From positions 1 through 22,508 of the IMG/VR virus record IMGVR_UViG_3300033141_004526: DNA of 22,508 bases; one strand, 5' to 3'. Within the stretch, counting starts at the first letter, position 1; every line of letters starts with the position of its first letter. This document shows positions 1 to 5,009 of this stretch, in pieces. A model generated the notes under the pieces. The model saw only the letters and a list, made by a program, of their open reading frames with translations. It was not told the origin of the DNA and made no database searches. The position numbers were made by a program, and so were the translations under genes. Source of the DNA: a virus.

Positions 1-40
1 TTAATCTCCAACAAATATTGAGGCAGAGACAACCTAACAT
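1..40 (-). CDS. Possible partial small ORF at left edge
   Basis: An ATG at 40 on the minus strand follows GGAG with only three bases between and opens a frame of 13 codons rich in Cys and Leu (starting MLGCLCLNIC) that runs off the window. The spacing is poor. The last bases of the window on this strand read TTGGAGATTAA, very like the ribosome binding site TTGGAGATTAG of the gene starting at 265, so another small gene may begin just beyond the edge. It is likely part of the same leftward series of small genes, with unknown function. Confidence 0.25.
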   Translation of the reverse strand, partial: MLGCLCLNICWRL

Positions 41-85
41 CTTCTCCGTGACTGTGGCTGTCCCGCCCAAATACTTGTCGGGCTG

Positions 86-265
86 TTATGCTGGGACATA
101 GGCATTGACACCTATGGTGACGGCTTTGCCCCCAATCTCAAGAGCCGTTAGTTTGTTGCCGTGGGAGCTTGCAACAATGTTCGTTTTGCCCGATTTGCTC
201 GGCGTGGGCTTTGTGTTGACTGGTAACGATACGACCAACATCCCATTCTTGATTTCTGCTTTCAT
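86..265 (-). CDS. Conserved-type small protein, 59 aa, function unknown
   Basis: The ATG at 265 is preceded by GGAGATTAGAAA, an ideal ribosome binding site, and lies about 45 bases downstream of a clear leftward promoter (309-336). The 59-residue product begins MKAEIKNGMLVVSLPV, has a Ser/Thr-rich middle (SGKTNIVASSHGN) and ends GGKAVTIGVNAYVPA. The pattern of a short beta-hairpin start, then SGKTxxVASSHGN, then a G-K-x-V-T-I-G-V-N-A-Y ending resembles a widespread family of very small unknown proteins that I recall from many bacteria and phages. That is from memory, not a search. The overlapping longer frame at 138-329 has no comparable start signal. Confidence 0.8.
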   Translation of the reverse strand: MKAEIKNGMLVVSLPVNTKPTPSKSGKTNIVASSHGNKLTALEIGGKAVTIGVNAYVPA

Positions 266-308
266 TTTCTAATCTCCAAAAAGTTTTCGATTTTCCTTTT
301 CTACATAT

Positions 309-336
309 AGTATAACACACTTTTTGCATAATGCAA
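309..336 (-). promoter_or_regulatory. Leftward sigma70-like promoter P1
   Basis: On the minus strand, -35 TTGCAT (331-336) and -10 TATACT (309-314) are separated by exactly 16 bases. Two more copies with the same spacer length lie at 1056-1083 and 1568-1595. P1 and P2 also share the bases after the -10 (ATATGTAGA). P1 drives the 59-residue gene starting at 265. Confidence 0.8.
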
Positions 337-360
337 ATCTTTTTTTTAATTTTGTGAAAA

Positions 361-374
361 CTCTGTTATCGGAC
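361..374 (-). promoter_or_regulatory. Conserved upstream element, copy A
   Basis: The plus-strand block CTCTGTTATCGGAC lies 25 bases upstream of the -35 of P1 and is preceded by a T-rich/AAAA stretch. Related blocks lie at 1110-1123 (CTCTGTTTTTAGAC) and 8392-8405 (TTCTGTTATCGGAC), each upstream of a leftward promoter and in the same orientation. It may be a regulator site or an upstream promoter element. It also touches the stop codon of the small gene ending at 374. Confidence 0.5.
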
Positions 375-586
375 TACCATACATTTTTTGTCCTAAATAC
401 ACGCAAAAACCATCGGGCTATCTTTCCCGGCAGTTTGCCATTATCTCTCCTCAAAATGATCCAGCCAAAAAAGCACGTTTTTCCGTGATTGGTACACCCT
501 ATCGCAAACGGTCTTGATAGCCAAAGGGTTGTATCACCAATGCAGAACAGAGGGCTGTTCGGCCATTTTCGCCATACTATTCTCAT
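374..586 (-). CDS. Small basic protein, 70 aa, unknown
   Basis: Three ATG codons in a row (592, 589, 586) follow AAAGAGGT. The third gives the usual seven-base spacing, so 586 is preferred, giving 70 residues starting MRIVWRKWPNSPLF. The protein is rich in Trp, Arg and Lys, with three Cys residues and a possible hydrophobic segment around CFFGWIIL. It follows the 57-residue gene ending at 599 in the P2 transcription unit. No family is recognised. Codon content is not strongly protein-like, so a spurious frame is possible. The other frames here are broken by stops. Confidence 0.5.
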   Translation of the reverse strand: MRIVWRKWPNSPLFCIGDTTLWLSRPFAIGCTNHGKTCFFGWIILRRDNGKLPGKIARWFLRVFRTKNVW

Positions 587-598
587 CATCATACCTCT

Positions 599-772
599 TT
601 ATTGAGCAGCCCAGCCACCCGGTCTATGTTTCTGTCCTGTATTGAACCTATCCCCGTCTATCTTGTATGTTTTCCTGATATGCGAGGTATGGCATCGACT
701 TTGTTTTGACCGAATAATGGCTTTGGCCTCTCTCTCGGCCTGTATATCGTTTTCGTCTATTTGCTTGTGCAT
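599..772 (-). CDS. Small charged protein, 57 aa, unknown
   Basis: The ATG at 772 follows TCGGAGAATCAATT (good ribosome binding site, eight-base spacing). It overlaps the end of the upstream Cys-rich gene by 16 bases, typical of coupled phage genes. The 57-residue product starts MHKQIDENDIQAEREAKAII, an amphipathic helix, and has a basic His/Arg/Lys-rich second half ending in PGGWAAQ. This frame and the upstream Cys-rich gene together explain the stretch better than the longer frame at 648-908. Function is unknown. Confidence 0.65.
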   Translation of the reverse strand: MHKQIDENDIQAEREAKAIIRSKQSRCHTSHIRKTYKIDGDRFNTGQKHRPGGWAAQ

Positions 773-936
773 AATTGATTCTCCGATAGATACTGTTCCC
801 AGTAACCATAATCTCCTGTAGTCGGCTCAACAGGTTCTGGCTTTGGTGCATATCCCGGACAAGACCGCTGGTTATCTGCTGTAATTGGACAAAACCACTT
901 GGTCTCAAAATAGCACGTTTTGCATTGTTTTGTCAT
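757..936 (-). CDS. Small Cys-rich protein, 59 aa, possible zinc binding
   Basis: The ATG at 936 follows GTGGAGCAAAACT (seven-base spacing). The 59-residue product begins MTKQCKTCYFETKWFCP and has Cys at 5, 8, 16, 26 and 56. CxxC followed by C at +8 and +10 is compatible with a small zinc knuckle, and the C-terminal half is acidic and aromatic (GDYGYWEQYL). It lies between a 24-residue hydrophobic peptide gene and a charged 57-residue gene in the P2 unit. No named family is recognised. It is one of several Cys-motif small proteins in this phage. Confidence 0.7.
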   Translation of the reverse strand: MTKQCKTCYFETKWFCPITADNQRSCPGYAPKPEPVEPTTGDYGYWEQYLSENQLCTSK

Positions 937-952
937 AGTTTTGCTCCACTAT

Positions 953-1027
953 TTAGCACAAAGTGGCATAGGCCAATACCATACCAAGCCACAAATACCA
1001 ACAGGTTATGAGATTTTGTTTCAACAT
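953..1027 (-). CDS. Tiny hydrophobic peptide, 24 aa
   Basis: The ATG at 1027 lies directly after AAGGAGAAATAAA, one of the best ribosome binding sites in the window, and about 30 bases after the -10 of promoter P2. The 24-residue product (starting MLKQNLITCWYLWLGM) has a charged start and then a single hydrophobic stretch, as in a small membrane peptide. It ends 16 bases before the next gene starts. As the first frame after a strong promoter it could act as a membrane peptide or as a leader that couples translation. The strong start signal is the main evidence that it is expressed. Confidence 0.6.
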   Translation of the reverse strand: MLKQNLITCWYLWLGMVLAYATLC

Positions 1028-1055
1028 TTTATTTCTCCTTAATTGCTCTACATAT

Positions 1056-1083
1056 AGTATAACCTATAATTTTCGTTTTGCAA
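1056..1083 (-). promoter_or_regulatory. Leftward sigma70-like promoter P2
   Basis: The minus strand has -35 TTGCAA (1078-1083), a 16-base spacer and -10 TATACT (1056-1061), followed by ATATGTAGAGC as in P1. It drives the 24-, 59- and 57-residue genes and probably the 70-residue gene, between 1027 and 374. Confidence 0.8.
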
Positions 1084-1109
1084 ATAGTTTTTGAAGTTTT
1101 TTTTCAAAG

Positions 1110-1123
1110 CTCTGTTTTTAGAC
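1110..1123 (-). promoter_or_regulatory. Conserved upstream element, copy B
   Basis: CTCTGTTTTTAGAC on the plus strand matches copy A at 11 of 14 positions, sits 27 bases upstream of the P2 -35 and is preceded by the same kind of T-run/AAA stretch. It is in the same place relative to its promoter as copy A. Confidence 0.4.
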
Positions 1124-1146
1124 CAATAAGCGAATAGTCACCTCAT

Positions 1147-1169
1147 ATAATCGTTATAATCGTTACGAT
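1147..1169. repeat. Tandem 9-base repeat with palindromic end
   Basis: ATAATCGTT occurs twice head to tail (1147-1155, 1156-1164) and is followed by ACGAT, so the second unit forms the palindrome ATCGT-T-ACGAT (1159-1169). It lies upstream of P2 and could be a regulator-binding site. Confidence 0.45.
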
Positions 1170-1304
1170 GCAAGGCTACACTATGCTGCGAAATCACTAA
1201 GAGAGAGTATATATAAGTATGTTGTTGAGTAATAGAGAGAGACGGAGAGAATCTCGGAGTTGTTATCATCCGCCGCCAACAGGTAATCTCGCCCGCCCGC
1301 GTGG

Positions 1305-1344
1305 TTGTACATTTGTACAAGGTATATCTCGTACAGTTGTACAA
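1305..1344. promoter_or_regulatory. Two tandem TACANNTGTA palindromes (operator-like)
   Basis: TTGTACA-TT-TGTACAA (1305-1320) is a perfect 7+7 inverted repeat. A second copy, TCGTACA-GT-TGTACAA (1329-1344), has one mismatch. Their centres are 24 bases apart and both cores fit TACANNTGTA, the known operator core of CopY/BlaI-type repressors. No such repressor is seen in the window. Which promoter they control is not clear, since they lie between the terminator of the P3 unit and P2. Confidence 0.55.
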
Positions 1345-1393
1345 GACATAACCGGGTTTATTATATATTGTGGCGCGTATTGGTCGTATTAGC

Positions 1394-1428
1394 AGACAAA
1401 AGAAAAGACCGACGATGTTTTGTCGGCC
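1394..1428 (-). terminator. Leftward Rho-independent terminator
   Basis: On the minus strand a 7-bp stem (1422-1428 with 1407-1413, one G-U pair) and an 8-base loop are followed by TTTTCTTTT. It closes the unit begun by P3 and the 25-residue peptide gene, 28 bases after that gene's stop codon. Confidence 0.75.
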
Positions 1429-1455
1429 TGGGTTTGTTGTGGTCAATGGCAGTCT

Positions 1456-1533
1456 TTAGTCGTATTTGTGCCAACCACGTCGGAATGCTCTGGACGTACA
1501 GTACCACCACAATATGTATAGTCTATTTCGCAT
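1456..1533 (-). CDS. Tiny Trp/Arg-rich peptide, 25 aa
   Basis: The ATG at 1533 follows TAGGAGATAAGACT (strong ribosome binding site) and lies about 35 bases downstream of the P3 -10. The frame codes for 25 residues beginning MRNRLYILWWYCTSR, with an aromatic middle and a basic tail. A clear terminator follows, so promoter, ribosome site, peptide and terminator form a complete mini-gene. No family is recognised. It could be a membrane-active or inhibitory peptide, or the transcript could act mainly as RNA. Confidence 0.55.
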   Translation of the reverse strand: MRNRLYILWWYCTSRAFRRGWHKYD

Positions 1534-1567
1534 AGTCTTATCTCCTATAGGCACTATCGCCTCTTAT

Positions 1568-1595
1568 AGTATAACATACTATTGAGGTTATGCAA
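1568..1595 (-). promoter_or_regulatory. Leftward sigma70-like promoter P3
   Basis: On the minus strand, -35 TTGCAT (1590-1595), a 16-base spacer and -10 TATACT (1568-1573) are followed by ATAAGAGGC. That downstream stretch (CTATAAGAGG) is shared with the two divergent promoter blocks at 8323 and 8497. P3 overlaps the stop codon of the 32-residue gene ending at 1588. Confidence 0.8.
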
Positions 1596-1686
1596 AAGAT
1601 TCTTCAATAATTTTTTCTGCCTCGGCAATAGTCAATTCCTCGTCGAGCACCATTACTGCCAATGCTATGAGCTGTTCGTCTGTCAT
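1588..1686 (-). CDS. Tiny acidic helical peptide, 32 aa
   Basis: The ATG at 1686 follows AAGGGATCAGACC. The 32-residue product begins MTDEQLIALAVMVLDEE and is strongly acidic and predicted to be almost wholly helical, ending AEKIIEESFA. Regular hydrophobic spacing suggests a real amphipathic peptide, which fits coding better than the overlapping 73-codon frame. Its stop codon lies inside the -35 of P3. Function is unknown; small acidic peptides are common phage inhibitors of host proteins, but nothing here shows that directly. Confidence 0.55.
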   Translation of the reverse strand: MTDEQLIALAVMVLDEELTIAEAEKIIEESFA

Positions 1687-1825
1687 GGTCTGATCCCTTA
1701 ATTAGAGTTTCTACTTGCAAATCCCGGAAATAGTCCGGCTGGTTAGATTTAGTGGGAGATAGTGAGACACCTCTTAAAATAGCCTGTGCCGCCTGCTCTA
1801 TCAAGTTTTCAGTTATCTTGTGCAT
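1604..1825 (-). CDS. Doubtful ORF, 73 aa
   Basis: The frame opens at ATG 1825 with no ribosome binding site; instead a CCAGC/GCTGG hairpin (1828-1844) sits just upstream. The first half (MHKITENLIEQAAQAILRG...) looks like a plausible helix, but the second half overlaps the 32-residue gene out of frame and is Arg-rich and shadow-like. It could be a decayed gene or chance. Confidence 0.25.
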   Translation of the reverse strand: MHKITENLIEQAAQAILRGVSLSPTKSNQPDYFRDLQVETLIKGSDHDRRTAHSIGSNGARRGIDYCRGRKNY

Positions 1826-1885
1826 ACCAGCTATATCGGCTGGGTTTGTTGGGAGCTTTAGTAGTATTTGAGATTTATTTGGCAG

Positions 1886-1930
1886 GGGCCTATTGTGGGT
1901 CTATTGTATGGCCTATTGTAGAGCCATTGT
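1886..1930 (+). repeat. Phased iteron-like repeats, consensus GGGCCTATTGT
   Basis: Units carrying CCTATTGT or a close variant begin at 1889, 1900, 1912 and 1923 (CCTATTGT, TCTATTGT, CCTATTGT, GCCATTGT), spaced 11, 12 and 11 bases, which is one helical turn. Further GGGCCTAT copies lie at 1958 and 2006. Confidence 0.6.
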
Positions 1931-2028
1931 GGGTACAGTGTGTCTTATTATAAGGCAGGGCCTATTGCCTTGAGAGTGTGGTTTTATCAGACTGTAGATA
2001 GATATGGGCCTATAATATGTGGACGTAT

Positions 2029-2049
2029 GGGGTACGGGGTAGGGGGTGG
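2029..2049 (+). other. G-run cluster, possible quadruplex
   Basis: GGGG-TAC-GGGG-TA-GGGGG-T-GG on the plus strand gives three runs of four or more G with short loops and a fourth GG. A three-layer quadruplex would need the 5-G run or a later GG to supply the fourth strand, so only a weak or two-layer form is certain. Confidence 0.35.
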
Positions 2050-2186
2050 TAGGCAACGCGTATCAATCGGTATCGTAGGGGAAGTATCACCAAAAAAAAA
2101 ATATACAATATTTGGCAAAAACGAAGGTCTATAGAGTGACATCTGCGTTATTGGCTCAATAATCGCCTAAGATGGTACTCCATCAC

Positions 2187-2200
2187 CTACACAGTTAATT
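2187..2200 (+). repeat. Left copy of 14-base inverted repeat around the GIY-YIG gene
   Basis: CTACACAGTTAATT (2187-2200) recurs as its exact reverse complement at 2657-2670. The pair encloses the GIY-YIG-like gene (2308-2631). Confidence 0.5.
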
Positions 2201-2229
2201 AAGAAAATTGCTATATTGGTAGGATAGCA
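2200..2229 (-). terminator. Weak leftward terminator for the replication operon
   Basis: On the minus strand a TGCTAT/ATAGCA stem (2224-2229 with 2209-2214) is followed by AATTTTCTT. It lies about 80 bases after the stop of the last operon gene (2308). The stem is AT-rich and short, so efficiency is doubtful. Confidence 0.4.
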
Positions 2230-2307
2230 TTAACTTGTGGGTGTGAGAGGAAAATAGGGGCATCTCCGGGGCTAATTTGGGGGTTCTGTGTGAAGCAGCA
2301 AAGGGTT

Positions 2308-2631
2308 TTACAACGTCATTTCAAGCTCACCAGACCATACTATTCTACCACCATGTCGATTTACCAGCCTATCCATCTTTCTGAGGTCAAGTATGGTCAA
2401 TTTATACCACTCATTCAAAATACATTTGGCTGCAAATATCTTATGGAAATGTTGCTCCACCCCAACTGCATCATCCACAAAGTAGATTTTCTCAAAGAAC
2501 AGAGGATTAGGATTTCCACCCTGCAAACTCTGTAGACGACTTCGCACTCCATCACCATCAGTGGACAGACCGATTTTATAGAATTTGGTCTTGAGTTGAT
2601 TTATCACATAGACACAATATTGGGTTCTCAT
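2308..2631 (-). CDS. GIY-YIG nuclease-like protein (T5orf172/Mug113 type)
   Basis: A 107-residue protein starting after GAAGGGAATAAG (good ribosome site), one base after the preceding stop. The N-terminus has VYVIN (residues 7-11) and FYKIGLS (17-23), the GIY and YIG strands. A conserved Arg (32) follows in SRLQSLQGGNP, then a Glu (59) in VEQHFHKIF and NEWYKL (73-78). This order matches the compact GIY-YIG domains of the T5orf172/Mug113 kind, which may cut or bind branched or unmodified DNA. It lacks the DNA-binding module of intron homing enzymes. It is the last gene of the replication operon and is enclosed by a 14-base inverted repeat, which hints that it was acquired separately. Confidence 0.75.
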   Translation of the reverse strand: MRTQYCVYVINQLKTKFYKIGLSTDGDGVRSRLQSLQGGNPNPLFFEKIYFVDDAVGVEQHFHKIFAAKCILNEWYKLTILDLRKMDRLVNRHGGRIVWSGELEMTL

Positions 2632-2632
2632 C

Positions 2633-2797
2633 TTATTCCCTTCTTAGTATTTTATCAATTAACTGTGTAGTTAATTTCTTTCTCAACTCCCACTCCGCTT
2701 TAATTATAGCCACACACATATTCCAAATTGGACCATCTTTTCTGCAAGCCTCTCTTTGCATTATTCTTGCTCGATGTATTGTTGTTGGATTTCTCAT
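2633..2797 (-). CDS. Small basic helical protein, 54 aa, unknown
   Basis: The ATG at 2797 follows GAAGGAGATGAGTTG (eight-base spacing from GGAG); a nearer ATG would stop at once. The 54-residue product starts MRNPTTIHRARIMQREACRK and is mostly helical and basic, with Trp at 25 and 36. The spacing to both neighbours is tight: 13 bases after the preceding stop and one base before the next start. The 3' part of the gene contains the right copy of the 14-base inverted repeat. No family is recognised. Confidence 0.7.
   Translation of the reverse strand: MRNPTTIHRARIMQREACRKDGPIWNMCVAIIKAEWELRKKLTTQLIDKILRRE
2657..2670 (-). repeat. Right copy of 14-base inverted repeat
   Basis: This is the exact reverse complement of 2187-2200. 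It lies inside the last codons of the 54-residue gene, so its sequence is also under coding constraint. Confidence 0.5.
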
Positions 2798-2810
2798 CAA
2801 CTCATCTCCT

Positions 2811-3023
2811 TCAGTCCCAGTATTGGAATATGCTATAAAATGTTTCGGTGGGTATAGTTATTTCTCTCATAGGCCAATCGGTTCTAAACGTAGTCATACC
2901 CTTCTCTTCTTTAACAAATGAGACTTTACTCACAGGCTTACCTCGGTACTTGGTTGGTGGGATAGCTATATACAAACAATGACCATATTTATCAAGAGTT
3001 GGATAAAACTTTTTCTTACTCAT
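2811..3023 (-). CDS. Small beta-rich protein, 70 aa, unknown
   Basis: The chosen start is the ATG at 3023 (MSKKKFYPTLDKYGHCLYIAI), preceded by AAGGAAATGGG. The open frame reaches 3062 but those codons belong to the zinc-ribbon gene in another frame. Overlap with the zinc-ribbon gene is eight bases (ATGAGTAA), typical of coupled translation. Predicted short strands alternate with basic turns (PPTKYRGKPVSKVSF). No family is recognised; the compact beta layout would suit a small nucleic-acid-binding or inhibitor fold, but that is only a guess. Confidence 0.7.
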   Translation of the reverse strand: MSKKKFYPTLDKYGHCLYIAIPPTKYRGKPVSKVSFVKEEKGMTTFRTDWPMREITIPTETFYSIFQYWD

Positions 3024-3165
3024 CCCATTTCCTTCTTGGTATTTTGAAAGTTTTATGTCCACACTTCGGGCAACCTCTCGATGCTATTGTATACCCAGTA
3101 CGAATGCCTTGCCAGGAACACCGGGAGCATTTACATTTATACTTAGGACGCCACTCACGAACCAT
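3016..3165 (-). CDS. Small zinc-ribbon protein, 49 aa
   Basis: The ATG at 3165 follows GGAGAGGAATCA (strong ribosome site), 15 bases after the preceding stop. The 49-residue product has Cys at 11, 13, 16, 32 and 35: KCKCSRCSW followed by RGCPKCGH, the two knuckles of a zinc ribbon, then a basic tail (KIPRRKWDE). Such proteins usually bind nucleic acid or act as accessory subunits. It overlaps the next gene by eight bases. It is short enough to be missed by ordinary gene calling, but the start signal, spacing and Cys pattern together make it convincing. Confidence 0.8.
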   Translation of the reverse strand: MVREWRPKYKCKCSRCSWQGIRTGYTIASRGCPKCGHKTFKIPRRKWDE

Positions 3166-3180
3166 TGATTCCTCTCCAGT

Positions 3181-3768
3181 TTATTCAGCAAGTCTTTTGA
3201 ACATATCATCATACTCAGCAATATCTTTTTTCAACCCATCTACAACGGACTGATGATAATAATTGACTGGAGGTCTCCAGCCGTCCTTATACTGCACTAC
3301 CTTATATGCTTCCTCAAGCTCGGCTTCGAGTCGGTCAATGTTATTGACTGCATGAAGTACAAATGCACAATTAGACGATAAATTTGCCGGGGGATTACCA
3401 TAAATTGAAGCCAATACATTTCCTTTGGTATCTTCAATATAGGGGCGGTTAACTCCTTCTTGCAATCTATACTTCTGTGACCCTCTCGTCTTGGTCTTTA
3501 TCTGATTCAATTCTCTTGCTTCCATTTCTCCAATTGTTTTTGTCAACCCAACAATACTACAAAGAGCCTCTTCAAGTTGTTTTTCCCAAACAGTTATCTT
3601 ATCTATCAACTTGTCAATTATCTTTGAAGCAAAATTTGCAATCTCTTTTGGAGTATCAACAGGTTCAGGATACTTCTCTCGCATTGGTACAACGTGTCCA
3701 GGCTTGGTATAGACAAGCATCTCACCTGCTTGGCATAAAGTTTTACCTACATATTTTAGCTGTTTCAT
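3181..3768 (-). CDS. Coiled-coil protein, 195 aa, unknown
   Basis: Starts after GGAGAAGGGAA and overlaps the end of recA by 26 bases. The first 45 residues look globular. Residues about 45-90 (SKIIDKLIDKITVWEKQLEEAL...) and 145-160 (NNIDRLEAELEEAY) are long helices with heptad-like hydrophobic spacing, and the middle contains a small beta segment (PYIEDTKGNVLASIYGNPPANL). The C-terminus is acidic. The NxxLIDRLEAE-type tail resembles many unknown phage early proteins. Position after recA suggests a role in replication or recombination, but the sequence itself does not show one. Confidence 0.75.
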   Translation of the reverse strand: MKQLKYVGKTLCQAGEMLVYTKPGHVVPMREKYPEPVDTPKEIANFASKIIDKLIDKITVWEKQLEEALCSIVGLTKTIGEMEARELNQIKTKTRGSQKYRLQEGVNRPYIEDTKGNVLASIYGNPPANLSSNCAFVLHAVNNIDRLEAELEEAYKVVQYKDGWRPPVNYYHQSVVDGLKKDIAEYDDMFKRLAE

Positions 3769-4729
3769 TTCCCTTCTCCAGTTTCAAAATCAACTCAGCC
3801 ACTATTTCTGGGCTATTTTCCATAAACTCTATTGCTTTTATCCTACCCTGACCTAACCGGCCACCGCAGTAATTATACCATGCACCAGACTTATCTATAA
3901 TGCCACGACTTACACACATATCCAACAAATTGCCGGTGCGGTCTACACCCTTATCAAAAACAATATCAAACTCAGTGTCTTTGAATGGGGGAGCCACCTT
4001 GTTCTTAACTATCCTTGCACGGACCCTGGAACCTATAGGACCACTATTGTCCTTTATAGTCATTATCTTTCGCAAGTCAATACGCACAGAAGCATAGAAC
4101 CTCAAGGCCCTGCCGCCACAAGTAGTTTCGGGATTGCCAAACATGACTCCAATTTTCATGCGTATCTGGTTAATAAAGATAATAATAGTGTTGCTGGTGT
4201 GGATAAGAGCGGCCATCTTCCTCATACCCTGTGACATTAGACGTGCCTGCAAACCTATATGTCTGTCACCCATATCCCCCTCAAGCTCAATTTTAGGTGT
4301 TAGAGCAGCTACAGAGTCGATTATGATAATATCTGCACCACCTTTTTCAGCAAGAGTCTCAGCAACTCCAAGAGCCTGCTCACCACAATTAGGCTGACAC
4401 AACAATAAATCCTTGGTCCTGACACCGATTTGTTTAGCCCATTCGAGATTAAGAGCATGTTCGGCGTCTATGTAAGCCGCTACGCCTCCGGCTTTTTGTG
4501 TTGAGGCAACAATAGCAAGAGCCAAAGTTGTTTTGCCGGATGATTCAGGACCATATATTTCACTGATACGGCCTTTAGGAATACCGCCACACCCCAATAT
4601 CTCATCGAGTGTCATAATTCCTGTAGAGATACTGTCAACTTTCGGCAGCTTTTTTCCAAGTTGCATGACAGCATTGGCTCCGAATTTGTCATTCACGTTA
4701 TTAACTATGTTCTTTATATTCTTTTTCAT
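3743..4729 (-). CDS. recA: RecA recombinase
   Basis: A 328-residue homologous-recombination ATPase that forms filaments on single-stranded DNA. Visible motifs are Walker A GPESSGKTT (60-68), the catalytic Glu in YIDAEHA (90), Walker B IIIIDSVAAL (134-143), loop L1 around EGDMGD (150-155), and FINQIR followed by the L2 loop and CGGRALRFYASVR (185-216). The C-terminal lobe (KSGAWYNYCGGRLGQGRIKAIEFM) is present, but the acidic tail of E. coli RecA is short here. It is closer to bacterial RecA than to phage UvsX. It starts inside the end of the membrane-protein gene (29-base overlap) with a weak ribosome site, so its translation may be coupled. Together with the polymerase it suggests recombination-dependent replication or repair. 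Confidence 0.95.
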   Translation of the reverse strand: MKKNIKNIVNNVNDKFGANAVMQLGKKLPKVDSISTGIMTLDEILGCGGIPKGRISEIYGPESSGKTTLALAIVASTQKAGGVAAYIDAEHALNLEWAKQIGVRTKDLLLCQPNCGEQALGVAETLAEKGGADIIIIDSVAALTPKIELEGDMGDRHIGLQARLMSQGMRKMAALIHTSNTIIIFINQIRMKIGVMFGNPETTCGGRALRFYASVRIDLRKIMTIKDNSGPIGSRVRARIVKNKVAPPFKDTEFDIVFDKGVDRTGNLLDMCVSRGIIDKSGAWYNYCGGRLGQGRIKAIEFMENSPEIVAELILKLEKGNETAKICR

Positions 4730-5000
4730 TTTTATCCCAATAATCTTGACCTATATAATGCAAACTCTCTGGCTGTTTCGGATGTCTATATAACCCAGTA
4801 CACCAAGCTACTGCATACAAGAAACACAACACAACCATAAGGGGAAGTCCTTGATGTATAAACAAACCCAACCACAGAAACTCTGAGACTATCCCCACCA
4901 TGTAGCCCCGCCGCCTACGCCCATACCCCCTGGAGCCTACCAATAACTTAGCAGATACTCCGGCTATTATGATTAGAATTTGTAGAATTATCAAATACAT
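4701..5000 (-). CDS. Small integral membrane protein, 99 aa
   Basis: Starts after AAGGGAGCAAG. Three hydrophobic segments are visible: 2-17 (YLIILQILIIIAGVSA), about 32-48 (GYMVGIVSEFLWLGLFI) and 52-69 (LPLMVVLCFLYAVAWC), with a strongly basic loop (GRRRRG) between the first two that should lie in the cytoplasm. The GIVSEFLWLGLF...LYAVAWCTGLYR pattern resembles small phage membrane proteins often labelled PnuC-like or transporter-like, although one three-helix protein alone is not a full transporter. The tail is hydrophilic and acidic. It is placed between replication genes in the same operon. Confidence 0.7.
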   Translation of the reverse strand: MYLIILQILIIIAGVSAKLLVGSRGYGRRRRGYMVGIVSEFLWLGLFIHQGLPLMVVLCFLYAVAWCTGLYRHPKQPESLHYIGQDYWDKNEKEYKEHS

Positions 5001-5009
5001 CTTGCTCCC

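Larger units (their letters stand above)
1028..1455. other. Gene-free regulatory stretch, about 430 bases
   Basis: No frame here has a believable start: the 102-codon minus frame at 1138-1446 starts with TTG, lacks a ribosome binding site and runs through a terminator. The stretch holds promoter P2 (1056-1083), upstream-element copy B (1110-1123), a tandem 9-base repeat (1147-1164), GA-rich and TATA-rich tracts (about 1200-1255), two TACANNTGTA palindromes (1305-1344) and a leftward terminator (1394-1428). Confidence 0.6.
1826..2186. other. Gene-free repeat-rich stretch, candidate origin or control region
   Basis: No supported gene is seen here; the plus frame at 1940-2134 starts with GTG and is Gly-rich without a ribosome site. 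The stretch contains helically phased GGGCCTATTGT-like repeats (1886-1930, plus single copies at 1958 and 2006), one copy in the loop of a perfect 6-bp hairpin (1952-1971), three G-runs in a row (2029-2049) and a 10-base A-tract followed by AT-rich sequence (2091-2113). Iterons beside an AT-rich element next to replication genes are typical of origins, but a regulator array is equally possible. Confidence 0.4.

Noticed and set aside
138-329. 63-codon minus frame
   Set aside because: Overlaps the 59-residue gene at 86-265 in another frame and runs back through promoter P1; it has no ribosome site, while the 59-residue gene has an ideal one.
648-908. 86-codon minus frame
   Set aside because: Out of frame with two smaller genes (599-772 and 757-936) that have good ribosome sites and Cys or charge patterns; its own start has none.
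1138-1446. 102-codon minus frame and 76-codon plus frame (1305-1535)
   Set aside because: TTG start without ribosome site; the minus frame runs across a clear terminator, palindromes and tandem repeats. The plus frame is antisense to the 25-residue mini-gene and its terminator.
1940-2134. 64-codon plus frame in the repeat region
   Set aside because: GTG start, no ribosome site, Gly-rich product that simply translates the G-runs.
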